Positions 25,310-37,960 of a stretch of 64,000 nt of DNA are shown here, piece after piece (position 1 is the first letter of the stretch; each line of letters opens with the position of its first letter). This DNA is from Sycobia sp. Sy_11. Its lineage: Eukaryota; Arthropoda; Insecta; Hymenoptera; Epichrysomallidae. The position numbers and the translations under genes are program-made. The notes under the pieces were generated by a model. That model did no database searches, was not told the origin of the DNA, and worked only from the letters and a program-made list of their open reading frames with translations. The stretch spans positions 3,065,001 to 3,129,000 of the forward strand of contig JACCIC010000039.1 in assembly GCA_018907035.1 (NCBI GenBank). The letters are read 5' to 3'.

Positions 25310-25995
25310 TAAAGAGGATATTAAAATAAAACAACGTGTATCAAATAAAGAATAATATTCGGTAAATTTCACGCAAGTTCTATTTTGAAACACAAAACGA
25401 ATGAGTTCAATAATATTTAGTACTACAGCCGTGGCTTTCGTTAATTGCGGACTGACTACTGGACGCAAAGATTAATTTCATTTCATAGATGCGTATCTGA
25501 AAAAAAAACAATGTAAATTGAAATGTAAAACGTCCGCAAAAACTTTTTACTAGCTTCGCACGTCCAACCAAAAAAGAATGTTTGAAGAACGCTCGTAATA
25601 TCTAACAGGGTTTTGTCTGAACTATAGGCAATGATACTGTGACATTAATATATAATGCCTGTATGTTAAAAATATACTTTCGAAAATCTCGTCAACAATC
25701 AATCGAAACATTTATTTACTCCTAAATTGCACAACTGTAAGTTTCACGATTCAAGTTTATATTCTTAACAATAAATATGTAGTTGCGCGCAAGCTGAAAT
25801 CTCCACGTCGCCACTCGACGGCGGAACTATCGGACTGCGCTCGCTTTACCGGCGGTGAAAACGTAATTCGCCAATTATTTCAGTAACGTGCAAAACTTTT
25901 CCCTTAATTTATTTTCTACATTACAATTAAATCTGCACTGTGCTGCACCACATTATCTTCTGTCAAAAATTTCAATGAGCCAAGTAGTTTTTAAA

Positions 25996-25998
<3 letters not shown>

Positions 25999-26035
<37 letters not shown>
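25999..26035. repeat. (TA)n
   Basis: Pure array in AT-rich DNA. Confidence 0.95.
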
Positions 26036-26037
<2 letters not shown>

Positions 26038-26773
26038 TTGCAAGGAGCGATAAAGCCCATCAGTTCTCCACATTAATTTATGATATATAAACTAATCCTG
26101 TCGTATAAGAGTGACAAAATTATTCACGTTGAATTAATCATCCTATCTGGAATTAAGAACGATTTGTTTTCACCTTAACCTCGAAACAATTGATTTTCAC
26201 GACGCCACAAGAACATTATCTATGATTAGAAACTCAATTGCTCATTTTTACCCGAATTCGCGCAATTACATACTCTGTGAAAATTTGAAGCCTCGATGTA
26301 ACAGTCTAAATTCGATCGTACCGGTATATTAAATGCAAATACGACAACGAACGTCTTGAAACTTTTTTTATTACTTTTTTCTGTTTTTTTTTTTTGTTGA
26401 CTTAATTCCGTGCTCTCATTCTTTCATCGACTGGTCAAAAAAAAAGTTCAGCTAGTTAAAGTCGTTTTTTTTCGTCCACAAAATTGCGCAATTCATCCCT
26501 TTCCCTCGACTCGCACCCCCATGCTCCAATCCCCCTCGTAACCGCAAGGAGAGCGCGATAATCGTACAAACAGGACCGACGTTATCGGTGGAAAATGCAT
26601 CCTTATGCACAGTTGGAACGGGCACCGCGGTGCCTCGAGCCTCCTCCCCCGCGAACTCCACGGAGCGATAACTCTCGGCATGATTATTATTATCCTTTAG
26701 AATCACCTCTCGCTCCATAACCGTGACGCTCTTTATATTGGCGTGCGCGCCACTCTCGGGCGCGTTTGCGAGA

Positions 26774-26819
26774 GCGAGAGAGAGAGAGAGAGAGAGAGAG
26801 AGTGAGAGAGAGAGAGAGA
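26774..26819. repeat. (GA)n with one GTGA interruption
   Basis: In the GC-rich island at 26.5-27.3 kb. Confidence 0.95.
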
Positions 26820-27221
26820 CGGGGAAGGGGGGGAGGAGATAAACGGGCACGTGCGCGCGAGAATGCGGGATTTTTTTCCCCCACCCCTTTTCTTTTTTCC
26901 GTTTGCCTATGTGGAATTCTCCGCCGCCACCTACACGCCCAGGGCTCGTGTGGCCTCTTGATTATTGTTAATGCGAGGTTTTCAGAGCTCCTCCGCCACC
27001 GCTGCGGCGCACAATGAAAGAGGAGTATGGGGCGGCGGGTGCGGGTGCCGATGCTGGGGGGGGGGAGCGCGGGGCAGGGGGTTGGAGCGTGGAGGAGAGC
27101 GACTATGAAGAAGCTGCCGAGGCGAGGGGGAGGGGACCGTTTTTCGTGACTCAGTCGCGAGCGAGCGGGAGAGCGAGAGCGGATTGCGAAATTTCGCAGC
27201 GATTTGTTTCATTCTTCTTTT

Positions 27222-27252
27222 TTCTTCTTCTTCTTCTTCTTCTTCTTCTTCT
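27222..27252. repeat. (TTC)10
   Basis: Homopyrimidine trinucleotide array in the same island. Confidence 0.95.
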
Positions 27253-27918
27253 GTTTTCTCGCCAGGCGCGCGTGCCCGAGCGCATCTTTGTCCCGTCGGG
27301 CTGATTACTCACTTTTTCACAGTTAGCACGTATCGGGTCGCTTGATCGATATATGTACATATATACACGCACAAGTCTTGGCTGTTTCTGTGTCACGGGG
27401 GATTCTGGCAAAATGTCGGCGGCACAGTTTCGGCGTTGTTTAATTAAGATGACGAAATCCGTTAAAAATATACGCGACTTGCTAACCGCGATTTATCAAT
27501 TACGCGGCCTCGCATCCATAATGTTCATTATTTTCCAGCGCGATATATGGGAATTCTTCCAGTTGCATTTGCTCCGATGATTTATCAGTATTCAATTTAG
27601 TCGCGGTATATCGCCCGCGCTGTACAATGGACGTCAATTTATTTATGATACCTTTATGATCTCTTTTACGAACGCTCATTACGAACGTTCGGATTCCGTA
27701 AAAACATCTGAATGTGGCAAGAAAAGAGAAATAAATCGTAATTGTGCATTTTTCTCAAGAAAAAAAAAATAGAAAATTAACGCAAAGTGGTAGTTAATGT
27801 TTAAAAGCCGTCGAATGTAACATTCGAAATAATTAAAGAAAATAGTTGTTTTTTTTTTGGTTGACACAAAAAACAGCAACTTACGGCGATAATTAAATAA
27901 ACCAAGTTATTACATGGT

Positions 27919-27947
27919 CATAGCTCGTAATTATATCATGAGCTATG
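27919..27947. repeat. Hairpin, perfect 8-bp arms
   Basis: CATAGCTC and GAGCTATG separated by 13 bases. Short, so possibly chance. Confidence 0.4.
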
Positions 27948-28397
27948 GCAACGAAAAAAAAACGATTTTGAGCTTTTTCTTATTACGAGGTTATTAACAT
28001 CCTAGACACAACAGAGAAGTCCTCAGCTCCAACTCTTGTCGAATTTCTCGCCAAGTGCGAAGGCGAGAAAAATGCACCCCCCGTCCCTCGCCGCCCGGCC
28101 CGCGATCCACAAAGACCACACGGGGAAGGCGCAAAAAAAGGACGTAATTTCCATCATACGCGCGCGTCGCGCGCCCTTGATCGAAATCTAAACGTCCCGT
28201 CGGCTGGTTCCCCGGCAAAAATTTCAAAGCGTTGCCGAGTACTTTAGATATACGGGCGAGCGGCTCGGTATATCGGGGATCGAGATACGTTGCGAAAAAC
28301 GAATAAATCAAATTCGTTGCGATTACGCCCTGCTTAAATCTTGTATAGGTATAGGTATAGCTGTACGTGCACTTAGAGGCATAAGCCTGTCTACATG

Positions 28398-28446
<49 letters not shown>
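28398..28446. repeat. (TA)24
   Basis: The last long TA array before a gap of about 5.5 kb without any. Confidence 0.95.
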
Positions 28447-28450
<4 letters not shown>

Positions 28451-29776
28451 CACACGCGTCTACGTTTAATGTATCCGTAAAAGAGCGCGTGAAAAAAATT
28501 ACGACAAACAATATATACAGCCCGAGCACTTATCTCCCAGTGTGTTTTAGATTTACGAGTACGCTCGGATATTTTATCGACTGCCCTAGCTCTAAAATCA
28601 TCGTCAATAAGCGCGGGGCGCTTTCCAGCGCGGCGCTCCTCCGTTGACAACGCGCACCTCGTGTTGGATTAATTCGAACGTTAAATCTTCGCGGGTAACG
28701 GCCGTTAACAGAGGATTTCAAAGAGCGTCATTAAATTTAAAGAAGAACCGTTTATTTGAAGCACGTAAATTGTGCGCTTGCGAAAATGAATTTATCGAGA
28801 CGGGATGGCGAATGGCAGAAATCTATTGTTTTCAGAAATTGTCCATACGAAGAGCCAAAATAACAGTTTGACTGGACAAGCCTGAACGCATAGTTTGTCT
28901 GTGGCAACGCGTCTGTTACTACTTGAACGTCGCCGATGTTCTGTGTTGATGCTCTACGAAGTTGTGCTAGATTCACTCGCTTTCGCCCTCGATAATTAAT
29001 CGATGGTCTGTTAACTCAATTCAAAATTTTAAGTTTCTAGTTGTAGGTGATTTTAATTTCTTTGGTTTAAATTTTGATTATACACAGCCCTTCATATATA
29101 TACACCGTGGTACAATTTCTTTCTGGTTTCAATTCAACGATATTATTTTTTTTTACAACTTAGGAAAATAAGTCTTCCACTAAATCATTGTGTGATTATC
29201 ATTTTATCAGTCCTTATTCGCGAGAATCGGATCAAATTTACCTAGTCTGATGACCTTTCGATATCCCACGTCGATATCGGTGATATTTTCGAATGAAAGA
29301 TTTATTTATTTTTATAATAAAAGATTATTGATTTTCTTAAGTTTTTTTTGGTGTGATCGATACGTACCTTGTGATCTCTGATCTTTGTTTGACTGACAAT
29401 TAAGTTTGTATGAGAACGATTAAAATATGATTTACATATCTATTATAAATTATTATATACCATTGGCCTTAAGTCAGCATAAAATTAAAATTTGTTTTTT
29501 TTTTTATTCCAATTCAATTTTGTAAGAATCATTAGATACTATTATATATCTTTGTTTATTTTGTTTAATTTTGTAATTCTATTTTGTTATTTAAAAATCA
29601 ATTATTATATACATCGATTTATATTTGATTCGAGATATAATAATACAGTTTTATCGATCTCTATTCATAATTCAATTATACATTGTATAGTACGTAAAAG
29701 AAAAATCTCATTTTTTCCACAATAAATAAAAAAACAAAATCATAACTTGTCCACGCGTTCGGATACTTAACAAAAT

Positions 29777-29934
29777 TTAATTAGCTACCTTTAAACTGTT
29801 ACAAATACGCTGGTAAAGATTTTGCAAACGAGCGAAGTACTCGCTATAGGAACGAGAAATAATAATCACATTATCAGCATAACGGATTCTCTTGAATGTC
29901 GCATTAATAATAAAGGATCCTTAGTGGAACCGCG
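29777..29934 (-). pseudogene. Possible reverse-transcriptase relic
   Basis: Seen: on the minus strand a frame reads FKRIRYADNVIIISRSYSEY, then FARLQNLYQRICNSLK, and stops at 29777. RYADN-VIII resembles the catalytic YADD box of non-LTR and group II-type reverse transcriptases with the last Asp changed to Asn. In another frame immediately upstream RGSTKDPLLL loosely recalls the conserved PQG-DPLSPLLF block. The spacing between the two blocks is far too short and the frames differ, so this would be a damaged copy. It may be coincidental. Confidence 0.2.
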
Positions 29935-30025
29935 AAAGAATTTGCCGAGAGGCTCCCTACGGAGCTCGCGCGCGCGCACGTCGAGTTATGTCGCGCGAAG
30001 CCAATACGGTTGTGTCGGACGTCGC

Positions 30026-30035
30026 CTATATAACG
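30026..30035 (+). promoter_or_regulatory. Candidate TATA box
   Basis: CTATATAACG, followed by G-rich sequence, at the edge of a small GC-rich patch (29950-30110). It precedes the microsatellite-poor segment 30230-31790, for which it could be a promoter; that link is inference. Confidence 0.2.
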
Positions 30036-30229
30036 GGGGAGAGCACCGCGCCGACCTGTGGTGACAGGGGTTTGGGAAGTTGCGGGCGGCTGGGGGGTGG
30101 GGGAATTATATTCAGAAATAGCGGTAGAGTTTTCAAAAGGATCTTAATGGTTCCCATTGTCATATTAATTTCACTAAATAACGGGGAAGTTTAATACTAT
30201 TTAAAATTATCTTTTTGCGGAAGAAGAAG

Positions 30230-31790
30230 AAGCAAACAAGCTTCATTCCTTTAGTGGATTGGTGAATTTAATAGTGAAGCAGAGTGAGACATAAACACAG
30301 AGAATATTAAAGAGTTAAACGGTACGTAAATTTTTGCTAAATCGATTTCATAAATGCATTGTCGTGGAATATTTCAAGAAGAAAAATTAATTGTCCTTAT
30401 TTTTGACGATTTGAACAAAGGGAAGTTTGTTAATGCAAGTTTCTTTAGTAGGTTTCTTTAACGAATATTTTAAAACGAATCGGCCCATTGGCATGGAAAT
30501 TGTTTTGTTTGTGCTTTTATAAGTTTGGTTCATCGTATAAATAATTCAATATTTAGGTACAGCAATTTACTGAGGAGTTCGAATTAATATTGAAGCGAAT
30601 ACAGTGTTTACACAGATTTAATGATCACGATAAGAATTATTTCGCTTCGGTCATAAGTAAATTAGTTGTTTCATTGGATAGGTCATGTATCTCCGCAAGG
30701 TGTCGATGGCCTGTATCTGCGCATTATATCTTTATTAACGGTGTTTAATGGAAAGTCTCTATATTTCATATATGTAGTGGCTCATTCGAATTTCGAGAAG
30801 AGGCAATAGATGGTAAATATTAGAAATAGCATAATTGGACAATGTAGGTTCCCGTTAATGTCTAAAAGCAAATATGTGTGGTAGTGGCACCAAATTTAAT
30901 AAAAGTGTTATTGACAATGTTTACTGATGAGTCCAGGTGGTAACTTTGGGAAAAAAGTTTATCATAAGACTTTGGATCTAAACTGTAGGGATTACATCCC
31001 AATGACCGTTGCTTTTTCAAGCCAACGCTTTATGAACTATAAACGGTCATAGAAAAGTATATGTAATCTTATAAATCTTAATAACCTTAGTGTTGATCGT
31101 TGAATATAGGTCGATAAATGACGTTTAACCATTATAGGCGAATATGTGAGCGTAGTAAGAGATAATTTTCCTGACATCTCTTCTACTATATCCAATCTGT
31201 GTAAACCGATCGTACAAAGCTGTCCATATGCGCTAGGGGGAGCACTGTTGATTTATCGAAATCGCCCAGTCTAGGAGCATGAATTCTGGTAGATTTCATT
31301 GCGCATTATTGAAACTACTAACAGAATTAGCATAGAGAGAAAACTTTTGTCATCTTGGGGATAAGAAGCACACTAACGTAGTAGTCCTTCATAGATTATG
31401 GCAGACATCTAAGGACATATGTCATGGATAATTGCAGCGCTTCTTGTTAAGGTCGTAGGTAATTGGCAAGGTTATGCTGATAAATGTATTCGAGGATACG
31501 AACCTCAATAGTGTAATTGAGCCTGGGTATGTTTGGAGTGTGTTTTAGGTTTGCTGATCTAGGGGATTACCAATTTTTAACTCAATATTTCAATTACAGT
31601 TATTCAGTTGTTGAATATTACTTCGAAACATTAATATTTTTATATGGGCGCCAAAATAGGAAAGTTTTAGAATTATTTCACATTTCTGAAAGTATCGATC
31701 TTGATAACTGGTATTTTACAAGGGGTTTGCAATTTTTTTCCATAAAAAATTTTGTCAGTTCTATCATTAAAGTTGATAAATTTTTTCGTT
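30230..31790. other. 1.5-kb segment free of microsatellites and long ORFs
   Basis: Mixed-composition unique sequence with no dinucleotide array and no open frame over 60 codons until 31.5 kb. It contains a 79-nt hairpin at 30990. A candidate TATA lies about 200 bp upstream. Could be a non-coding RNA exon or an old transposon. Confidence 0.4.
30990..31068. repeat. Two-part hairpin in the microsatellite-free segment
   Basis: GATTACAT pairs with ATGTAATC (outer 8 bp), and ATGACCGTT pairs with AACGGTCAT (inner 9 bp), separated by small asymmetric bulges. The length of 79 nt is in the range of microRNA precursors, but the terminal loop is large (31 nt). Confidence 0.45.
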
Positions 31791-31791
31791 T

Positions 31792-31794
<3 letters not shown>

Positions 31795-31839
<45 letters not shown>
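31795..31839. repeat. (CT)22
   Basis: Ends the microsatellite-free segment and precedes the GC island at 31.9-32.9 kb. Confidence 0.95.
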
Positions 31840-31842
<3 letters not shown>

Positions 31843-31929
31843 ATAATTAAATTTAGTTTCTAAAAAGACCTTAGGAACCATAAACATCATCAGCAATGCG
31901 CTCAAGATTATATCTCCTAACGTCTCAAT

Positions 31930-32900
31930 ACCGATCCCTTGCCATTCGAAACGGGGCCACGATGCCCACCACCGCCTTACAACTCCGACGTCCCGATTTC
32001 GCGCGTCTCCCGCGCTCCGCGCGCCGATAATTGTCATTCCCCCGTGCAGAGAAGCAGAGGGACGGTCCGTCGCGACGCCGAATCCCGACGAAGGCGCGTC
32101 GAGCCGCGCGGCGAGTACGGCGACGATAATGGCCGAGCAAGAGCGGTCCCGTGAGGGCAATCGTGCGGCGCGACGCGACTTTATTACGGCTCATTGTCAG
32201 CGGGATCATTCCTCGGGTCGCGTGGGCTCTGCCGCGCTCCCCGCGATTCTCCTCGCTACACTGGGCGCGCGCACGGGTATTGTCTTGTTCCCTGCTGGAC
32301 GGCCTTCTGCTTGCCCACCTTCGCGCCGGCCCCCTGCCCCACCGCCTCACGGGGGCCCACTTGAATTCTGAACGAACTTCGAATTCTTAAGGTTATTGGC
32401 TTCGCGTTCTATCTCTATCTCTGTCTCTTCTCCCCACCTCCCCCCCCGTCCCCTCCTCAGGCTCCGCTTTCCTCTCTATTCCAGCTCGGGGTCCCCTGTG
32501 GCGGTCGCGCGCGCGACCACGATTCTCTCAAAGCCGCGTATACAATAATTGAAGAAAGTCAAAGAATGCGCGCGCCCCGTGAATTATGTTTGCACAGAGA
32601 ATGCCGTTTCGTTCCTTTTTTTGGGCTTCGTCCTTTTTTACGCTCCCTTCTTCTGCTCCTTCTTCGCCTCTTATTTTGCCTCTCCTCCCTCTCCCCTCCG
32701 CCGCTTGCCGGCGCGCGGTTTATAATAAGTTTGACTTATCGCGGGGCTCGATCGTGCGCGCGCGGGCGCGAGCGAGGATATTTTTCGCGAAAAGTGGAAA
32801 CCATAAATTGCATTATATAGAATTTTAATTTTTCTGAAAATTGAGGCGCGGAGTATCTTTCCGCCGTGCGCCGGGGCGGTTTCGAGCCCTGCGCTCGGTC
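31930..32900. other. GC-rich island
   Basis: CpG-dense, preceded by a (CT)n tract. Open frames in both strands are Arg/Ser/Pro-rich and look like compositional artefacts. Confidence 0.5.
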
Positions 32901-33249
32901 ATACCGGCGGCGGAGATTAATCTTGCGGGAATAATTCTTCGGATAATTATGACCGAGAGCGGGCGGGGGATGGAGAGAATAAGATAGAAAAATAAATCCT
33001 CGAAATAATACGCCATTACGCGTCGTTTTGCACGAACGCCGTGTGTAAATATGTGCGCGCGGCAACACGGAAAGAGCCGCCCCGCTCAGAACTGACGACG
33101 GCTTTTCCGGATCTTTATCCCAAAGTGTGCGTTGTTAACGACTTTTCGCAGATACGCGTGGCTCTCTCAAAGAAATCGATGGCTCAATGCCGCCTTCTGC
33201 AATCGAAGGAAAATAAACGGTTTGGAGTAAAAACTTTCGATAAAAATAA

Positions 33250-33952
33250 GACTTAGGCCACATACGGTTAGTTTTATATGCAAGATGATGCAAGATGAAT
33301 GTAAAATGTCGCCCTAAAAAGCTGTCGGATAGAAGATGGTCGCCTAATCTATAAAATTCTCAAAAGCAATAGACCCATATAGGTGGCTTGAGTAAAAACC
33401 AAATGACTGTTGAATTATATGAAGCCATTGAAAAATCTTTTAATTGTCTATATTAGAAATTCAAGTTATTTTCATAATTTAAGATTATGGAAAATAAAAA
33501 TCATATTCATAAGGGTTAACAAAATCAAACGCGTACATTCACGAAGATTTATTCTTATATCATCTCTTTAACTTTGAGATTCCCACACGAACCACCATAA
33601 GACTCCGACTTAGTGTTTGGCACTACATTGAGCCCGGTTTCAAGTATCTCATGGAATTGCAATATTCGACGTGATTAACACCTTCTTTTGAATATTTTTT
33701 ATAGTCTCCTCCACCAGCCTGCTTTTTAAGCTTTCAATTAACAGTCGTCTTACATCTAAACTCAATTTAATTGAACATCAATTTTAATTAGCTAACTTTT
33801 TGCCTCGGCACCTTCAGTTTTTTTCGATTGGACGCAAACAATTTTTTGGCAGTATTCGATTTAAGAGAAAATACACGAGATAAAGAAGAGCATTTAGTAA
33901 CAGCGTTTTAGAATAAAAATCATAAAAATACTTTAGCCTAGAATGTATATAC

Positions 33953-34004
<52 letters not shown>

Positions 34005-34600
34005 CTTACTAGTTTTTATACTTATACATCACAATATTAATCGTAACTGTCTCAAGGCGGCGGGGCGTCGTGCTCGAAACAAATTCGATGCGCAATATTG
34101 CTTTTAGTAATTCGGAATCCAAACAACAGTTTTCCCGGAATGTTAATTTAATAAAAATATTTAAATATTAATGAGGATACGGTTTATTAAATTCATGAAA
34201 TTCAATATTTGCGATTTACAAACTTTTTCGATCGACTATACTGGATTCTTGGTAACATGTAATAATTACAATAATTTCGAATGCCGACATTTATAACGAG
34301 CTATTTTACTAGAATTATTATACTAAATTAATGTGCTCTATCGTGGCTCAATGGAATTTATTTGTTTGCTCAAATACTGCTGCTCTTTGAATTAAAAAAA
34401 TTGCCATAACACTGCCTTATAAATAGTTATTTTATCGTTAATTTAAATCATTATCCAGATTAATATCGCGCTTGTTAAAAAATTAAAAACCATCGCGTAC
34501 CGGTGGAACAGAGCTTAAAGGAAAATTTACAGTTGCAATTTTCCATATCGTAATTAAAGATTGTATTATAAAATCTTATTAGATATTTACAGTTAATATC
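33250..34600. other. AT-rich stretch, nothing recognised
   Basis: One TA array at 33956; no gene-like signal. Confidence 0.6.
33956..34001. repeat. (TA)23
   Basis: Pure array in AT-rich DNA. Confidence 0.95.
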
Positions 34601-34860
34601 GCGAGGCATTAAAGAAGCTCTTTCTCGTTCCTTTTTAAATTTTGATAAAGAATCCCATTTGATCGGCGCTCATGCAGCACCGGCAATGATTTGCGAAAAG
34701 ATAAAGAAAACCACCCGAACCGTTCAACTAATCTTATTGTGTGTATTAAAGTACTCGTGGGGGGGGGGTGGGGATACTTACAGAAAGGACTGCGTCGGCC
34801 CGTACACGAGGACGAGAACGAGAGCGAAAAAAAGAGGGTAGGGCGAGGGGGACAGGACAA

Positions 34861-34887
34861 ACAACAACAACAACAACAACAACAAAA
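34861..34887. repeat. (CAA)n
   Basis: About eight CAA units. Confidence 0.95.
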
Positions 34888-35026
34888 ACAAAACTGAAAA
34901 TTCAGGCGAGAGCTTTGAGAGAAATGTAGTTCTTAACTACAAAGAGTTTCGTCACGGATTCAAGGCAACCGCGCGCGGCAGCACTCGCGGCATTCAAATT
35001 TCGCCGAGCGGCGATTTTGAGATAAA

Positions 35027-35031
<5 letters not shown>

Positions 35032-35085
<54 letters not shown>
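35032..35085. repeat. (AT)27
   Basis: Pure array, with TGTATATATG after it. Confidence 0.95.
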
Positions 35086-35095
<10 letters not shown>

Positions 35096-35315
35096 GTATA
35101 GAGGTGTTTTATCGGTCCCGAACTTTTTCGCAATCGACCTCGAAAAGTGTGCGACCGCATTATCTCGCGCGCCCCGGCATAGACGCACGCGTTGCACAAG
35201 TGAGCGATATATACATACATAAAAATATATACACGTACATGCGAACACTTGTTCACCGCGCGCAGAAACGAACAAAGTCAGACATACGCGCACACGGGGC
35301 TAGACAGACACATAT

Positions 35316-35400
35316 GCGTGTGTGCGTGCGTGTGTGCGTGTGTGTGCGTGTGTGTGTGCGTGTGTGTGTGCGCGTGTGTGTGTGTGCGTGTGTGTGTATA
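35316..35400. repeat. (GT)n with regular GC interruptions
   Basis: GT units broken by CG steps whose spacing rises mostly from 4-8 to 14 bases along the array. Confidence 0.95.
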
Positions 35401-35656
35401 CACGCGGGGATCATTAATCTAATTGCTCTCTGGCTGCGCGCGCGCGCGCGGTCATGGGGGGGGGGAATGTGAAAGGGCCTCGAAAAAGGGCCAATGGCAT
35501 ATTACAATGCGCGGGCGGCCTGGCGGCGGCGACCGCTCCGGGGAGCGATCTCGGACGCAACAATTCGATTAGCGCGAAGTGATAAGGGGAGGCGAAAAGC
35601 GCCGCTGCCGCCTCGCGGAGCCGCGCAGCGATATAGGCGTGGCCGGCCGGCAAGGA

Positions 35657-35659
<3 letters not shown>

Positions 35660-35705
<46 letters not shown>
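35660..35705. repeat. (GA)23
   Basis: In the centre of the GC island at 34.9-36.1 kb. Confidence 0.95.
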
Positions 35706-35716
<11 letters not shown>

Positions 35717-36369
35717 GAGCGCGGAATACAATTTATACATCTAATATAGCGGTGCGCCGCGCTAATAGCCGGTAGATCGACCTCTCCGATACAGTGTCGC
35801 GCTGCATGTGACTTTTATCGGGCGTTCCTTCGTCGTAGCCGGCGAAATCGGCCGAAGACGGGGGAGGCGAGCGCAGCACCCCCTCCCTCCAACGCCCTCC
35901 CCCCCCGCCCCGTAACCCGCGCGCGCCGTCACGCGGACGCGCGACGATCGCCGAGAAATCGGTCGGGCCCCAACAGACGTCTCCGTTCTTGCGTCGAAAC
36001 GGTCGCAGCGCCCGTACGCGTATACGCGCAAGCACGCGCGATAATTTATTCGGCATTTCGGTGGCCCGTGCACTGCAAGGATACCCGTACAGCCGTGGTA
36101 TATACGTATGCGTTGATGCAGAGTCGATCTTTATAATCATGCCATAATTATATGGAATTTACAATCTCGGCTTCGATCGAGAGGATAATCGATTACTCCC
36201 TGTGAATAGATAATTATTTTAAAATCAATAAAAAGTATTTAAACAAAGGCCTTATAAAGAGCGAGAGAAAAAGGTTGATCCTTTAGCGAGGGTAATTAGA
36301 GATAATTGCTCGGATAGGGAGGGGTTAAATTTTTTTCTTCCGGGATTGATGGATAGTACATTTTAAGAT

Positions 36370-36390
36370 AACACAAATAAAATTTGTGTT
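36370..36390. repeat. Perfect hairpin, 9-bp arms
   Basis: AACACAAAT, AAA, then ATTTGTGTT. Short and AT-rich, so possibly chance. Confidence 0.5.
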
Positions 36391-37502
36391 GGTTACATAG
36401 TAGTAAGAGGCGGGTATGGAGATGGGGTATATACAATTTTTTTAATTTTGTCGATAACAATTTATGTTAGTTTGGTTGATAATTATATAAGTGTATATAA
36501 AAAAAATACGATGATCGTTATACGCTTACCGTCATCATAAATACACTATTATACTATTTTCTGTCAATATAATACATTCCCTTGGAATTTAACTTTAATA
36601 TAATAATAATAAATTCTTCGTTTGTATGTAGGACCATAAAAAAAGTTAAATTTAATCGACAATTTATTCGTAATGTTTGACCCTGCAACGTTATTATTCG
36701 TAATAACAACATTTATGAAAAATTTAGAGAAACAGCGAGAATGTTTCTTTTTTCAGACGATTTAAAAAAAAAATACATTATTACGAAAAATAGACTTAGT
36801 AAAATGTGCATTTGTCAAGAATAAACTTTGCTCTAAATTGGCCTCTTTCACCATCGGCTACACGATCCTATTTATAAATTAACAACGAGCGAACACACCC
36901 ACCGGCGAACCAATTCTTACTAGAGGGTGAATAATGCATTAATTGTGTATACAAATGCAGCGCGTTACATACTGAATTAATTAATTTTAATTCTCAATTT
37001 TCGCTACTGCCTTACTCATTAAAATATTTTCATACCTTTCTCTTTCAAATTCCATTTTTTATTTTTGTTGAAACACGAGAACTTTCACTTTTAACCGCCG
37101 AAAATTTTTACATTATTGATAAGTGTCTTATTATTGCTTTGTTGTCCATTCGCTGTTACGTATAACGTATTTAGTAACTTAAAAGAATACACACGGAGAA
37201 CTTTAAACAAGACTAAACATTGTAACGTTGAAAATATTGAAGAAACTGTTACAAAGAAGCTCAGCATGCACGTAAAAAACTTGTTTCAGATGAATTGCAA
37301 GAATTTTTCTGACAGAGTTGAAAATATAATACAATGGCATGTTAGAATAAATAAAAGTTACATTAGCTTGTGTTAATGTATAGTTTCATGTAATTATTGA
37401 AGAAAAATAAATCGTATTTTTAACGCACAGGAGGAAGTTCCAATGATTCAGCAATCTCTAATAAGTTAAATACCATAGCAGTGAAAAAAAATAAATTTTC
37501 AA

Positions 37503-37960
37503 ATGCATTATCGCATCCCGATATATAAAATTCAAAGAACTGAAGATTCAGTGGACTACGGTAATAAGGCAGTGCCTCATATTTTTCTCTCCACTGAAAA
37601 TATGCCTGTTATCAAGTGGATATTTTCTTGTTTACTCGATAGAACAAGAGTCCGCTTAAATAAAAACCAGGTAGTTTTAAATCTATTGATTATTTTCTTA
37701 ATTTAAGAAAATGTATTCTTTGGTAGAAAACAAGTAAATATTTAGTTGACATTAGAAATTTTTTTTTCCGTGCACAATTGGCGCATTTTTCCATCGGTGG
37801 TAGAGAATTGTTTTTTTTTTTTTTTTGGCAGCACTTTACCCTCCCCGTAAAATTGCAGAAAATTTTTTTGGATACGCTCACTCTAAAACTCCCATACACC
37901 GCAAAGAAACCATTGGCAATCGCGTTTTTCGCAACTTATCATCTACTCAGAACCCTGTAG
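37503..37960 (+). CDS. Candidate two-exon small gene or gene fragment, unknown
   Basis: Family not recognised. Seen: an ATG at 37503 opens 56 codons (MHYRIPIYKIQRTEDSVDYG...) ending RLNKNQ at 37670, followed by the donor CAG|GTAGTT. A strong acceptor lies at 37831, with a T16 tract and then GGCAG. Reading on from 37832 in the same phase gives HFTLPVKLQKIFLDTLTL... and a stop at 37960. The product would be 98 residues with a 161-bp intron. Against it: a second frame through the downstream exon (YPPRKIAENFFGYAHSK...) is open further, to 38025, and would need a different phase, so the correct frame is undecided. An 86-codon open frame without an ATG lies upstream at 37116-37376; its first residues are hydrophobic (SVLLLLCCPFAV) and it could be an earlier exon. 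The region may instead be a decayed gene. Confidence 0.22.

Larger units (their letters stand above)
26460..27330. other. GC-rich island
   Basis: Contains a GA tract, poly-G runs and a TTC array. An ATG at 27014 opens an acidic, glycine-rich frame that runs into the TTC array as poly-Leu; probably not coding. Confidence 0.5.
34900..36130. other. GC-rich island
   Basis: Holds TA, GT and GA arrays; open frames are compositional. Confidence 0.5.

Noticed and set aside
27994..28650. 218-codon minus-strand frame
   Set aside because: Contains the TA array as Ile-Tyr. The GC-rich flanks lack any recognised motif or splice logic.
28752..28976. Minus-strand 74-codon frame ending at an AATAAA
   Set aside because: No ATG and no convincing acceptor; the hexamer overlapping the stop is likely chance.
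30925..30960. CTGATGAG followed by GGGAAA, hammerhead-ribozyme-like core
   Set aside because: Stem II cannot form with correct pairing, no GAAAC follows and no cleavage-site stem is found.
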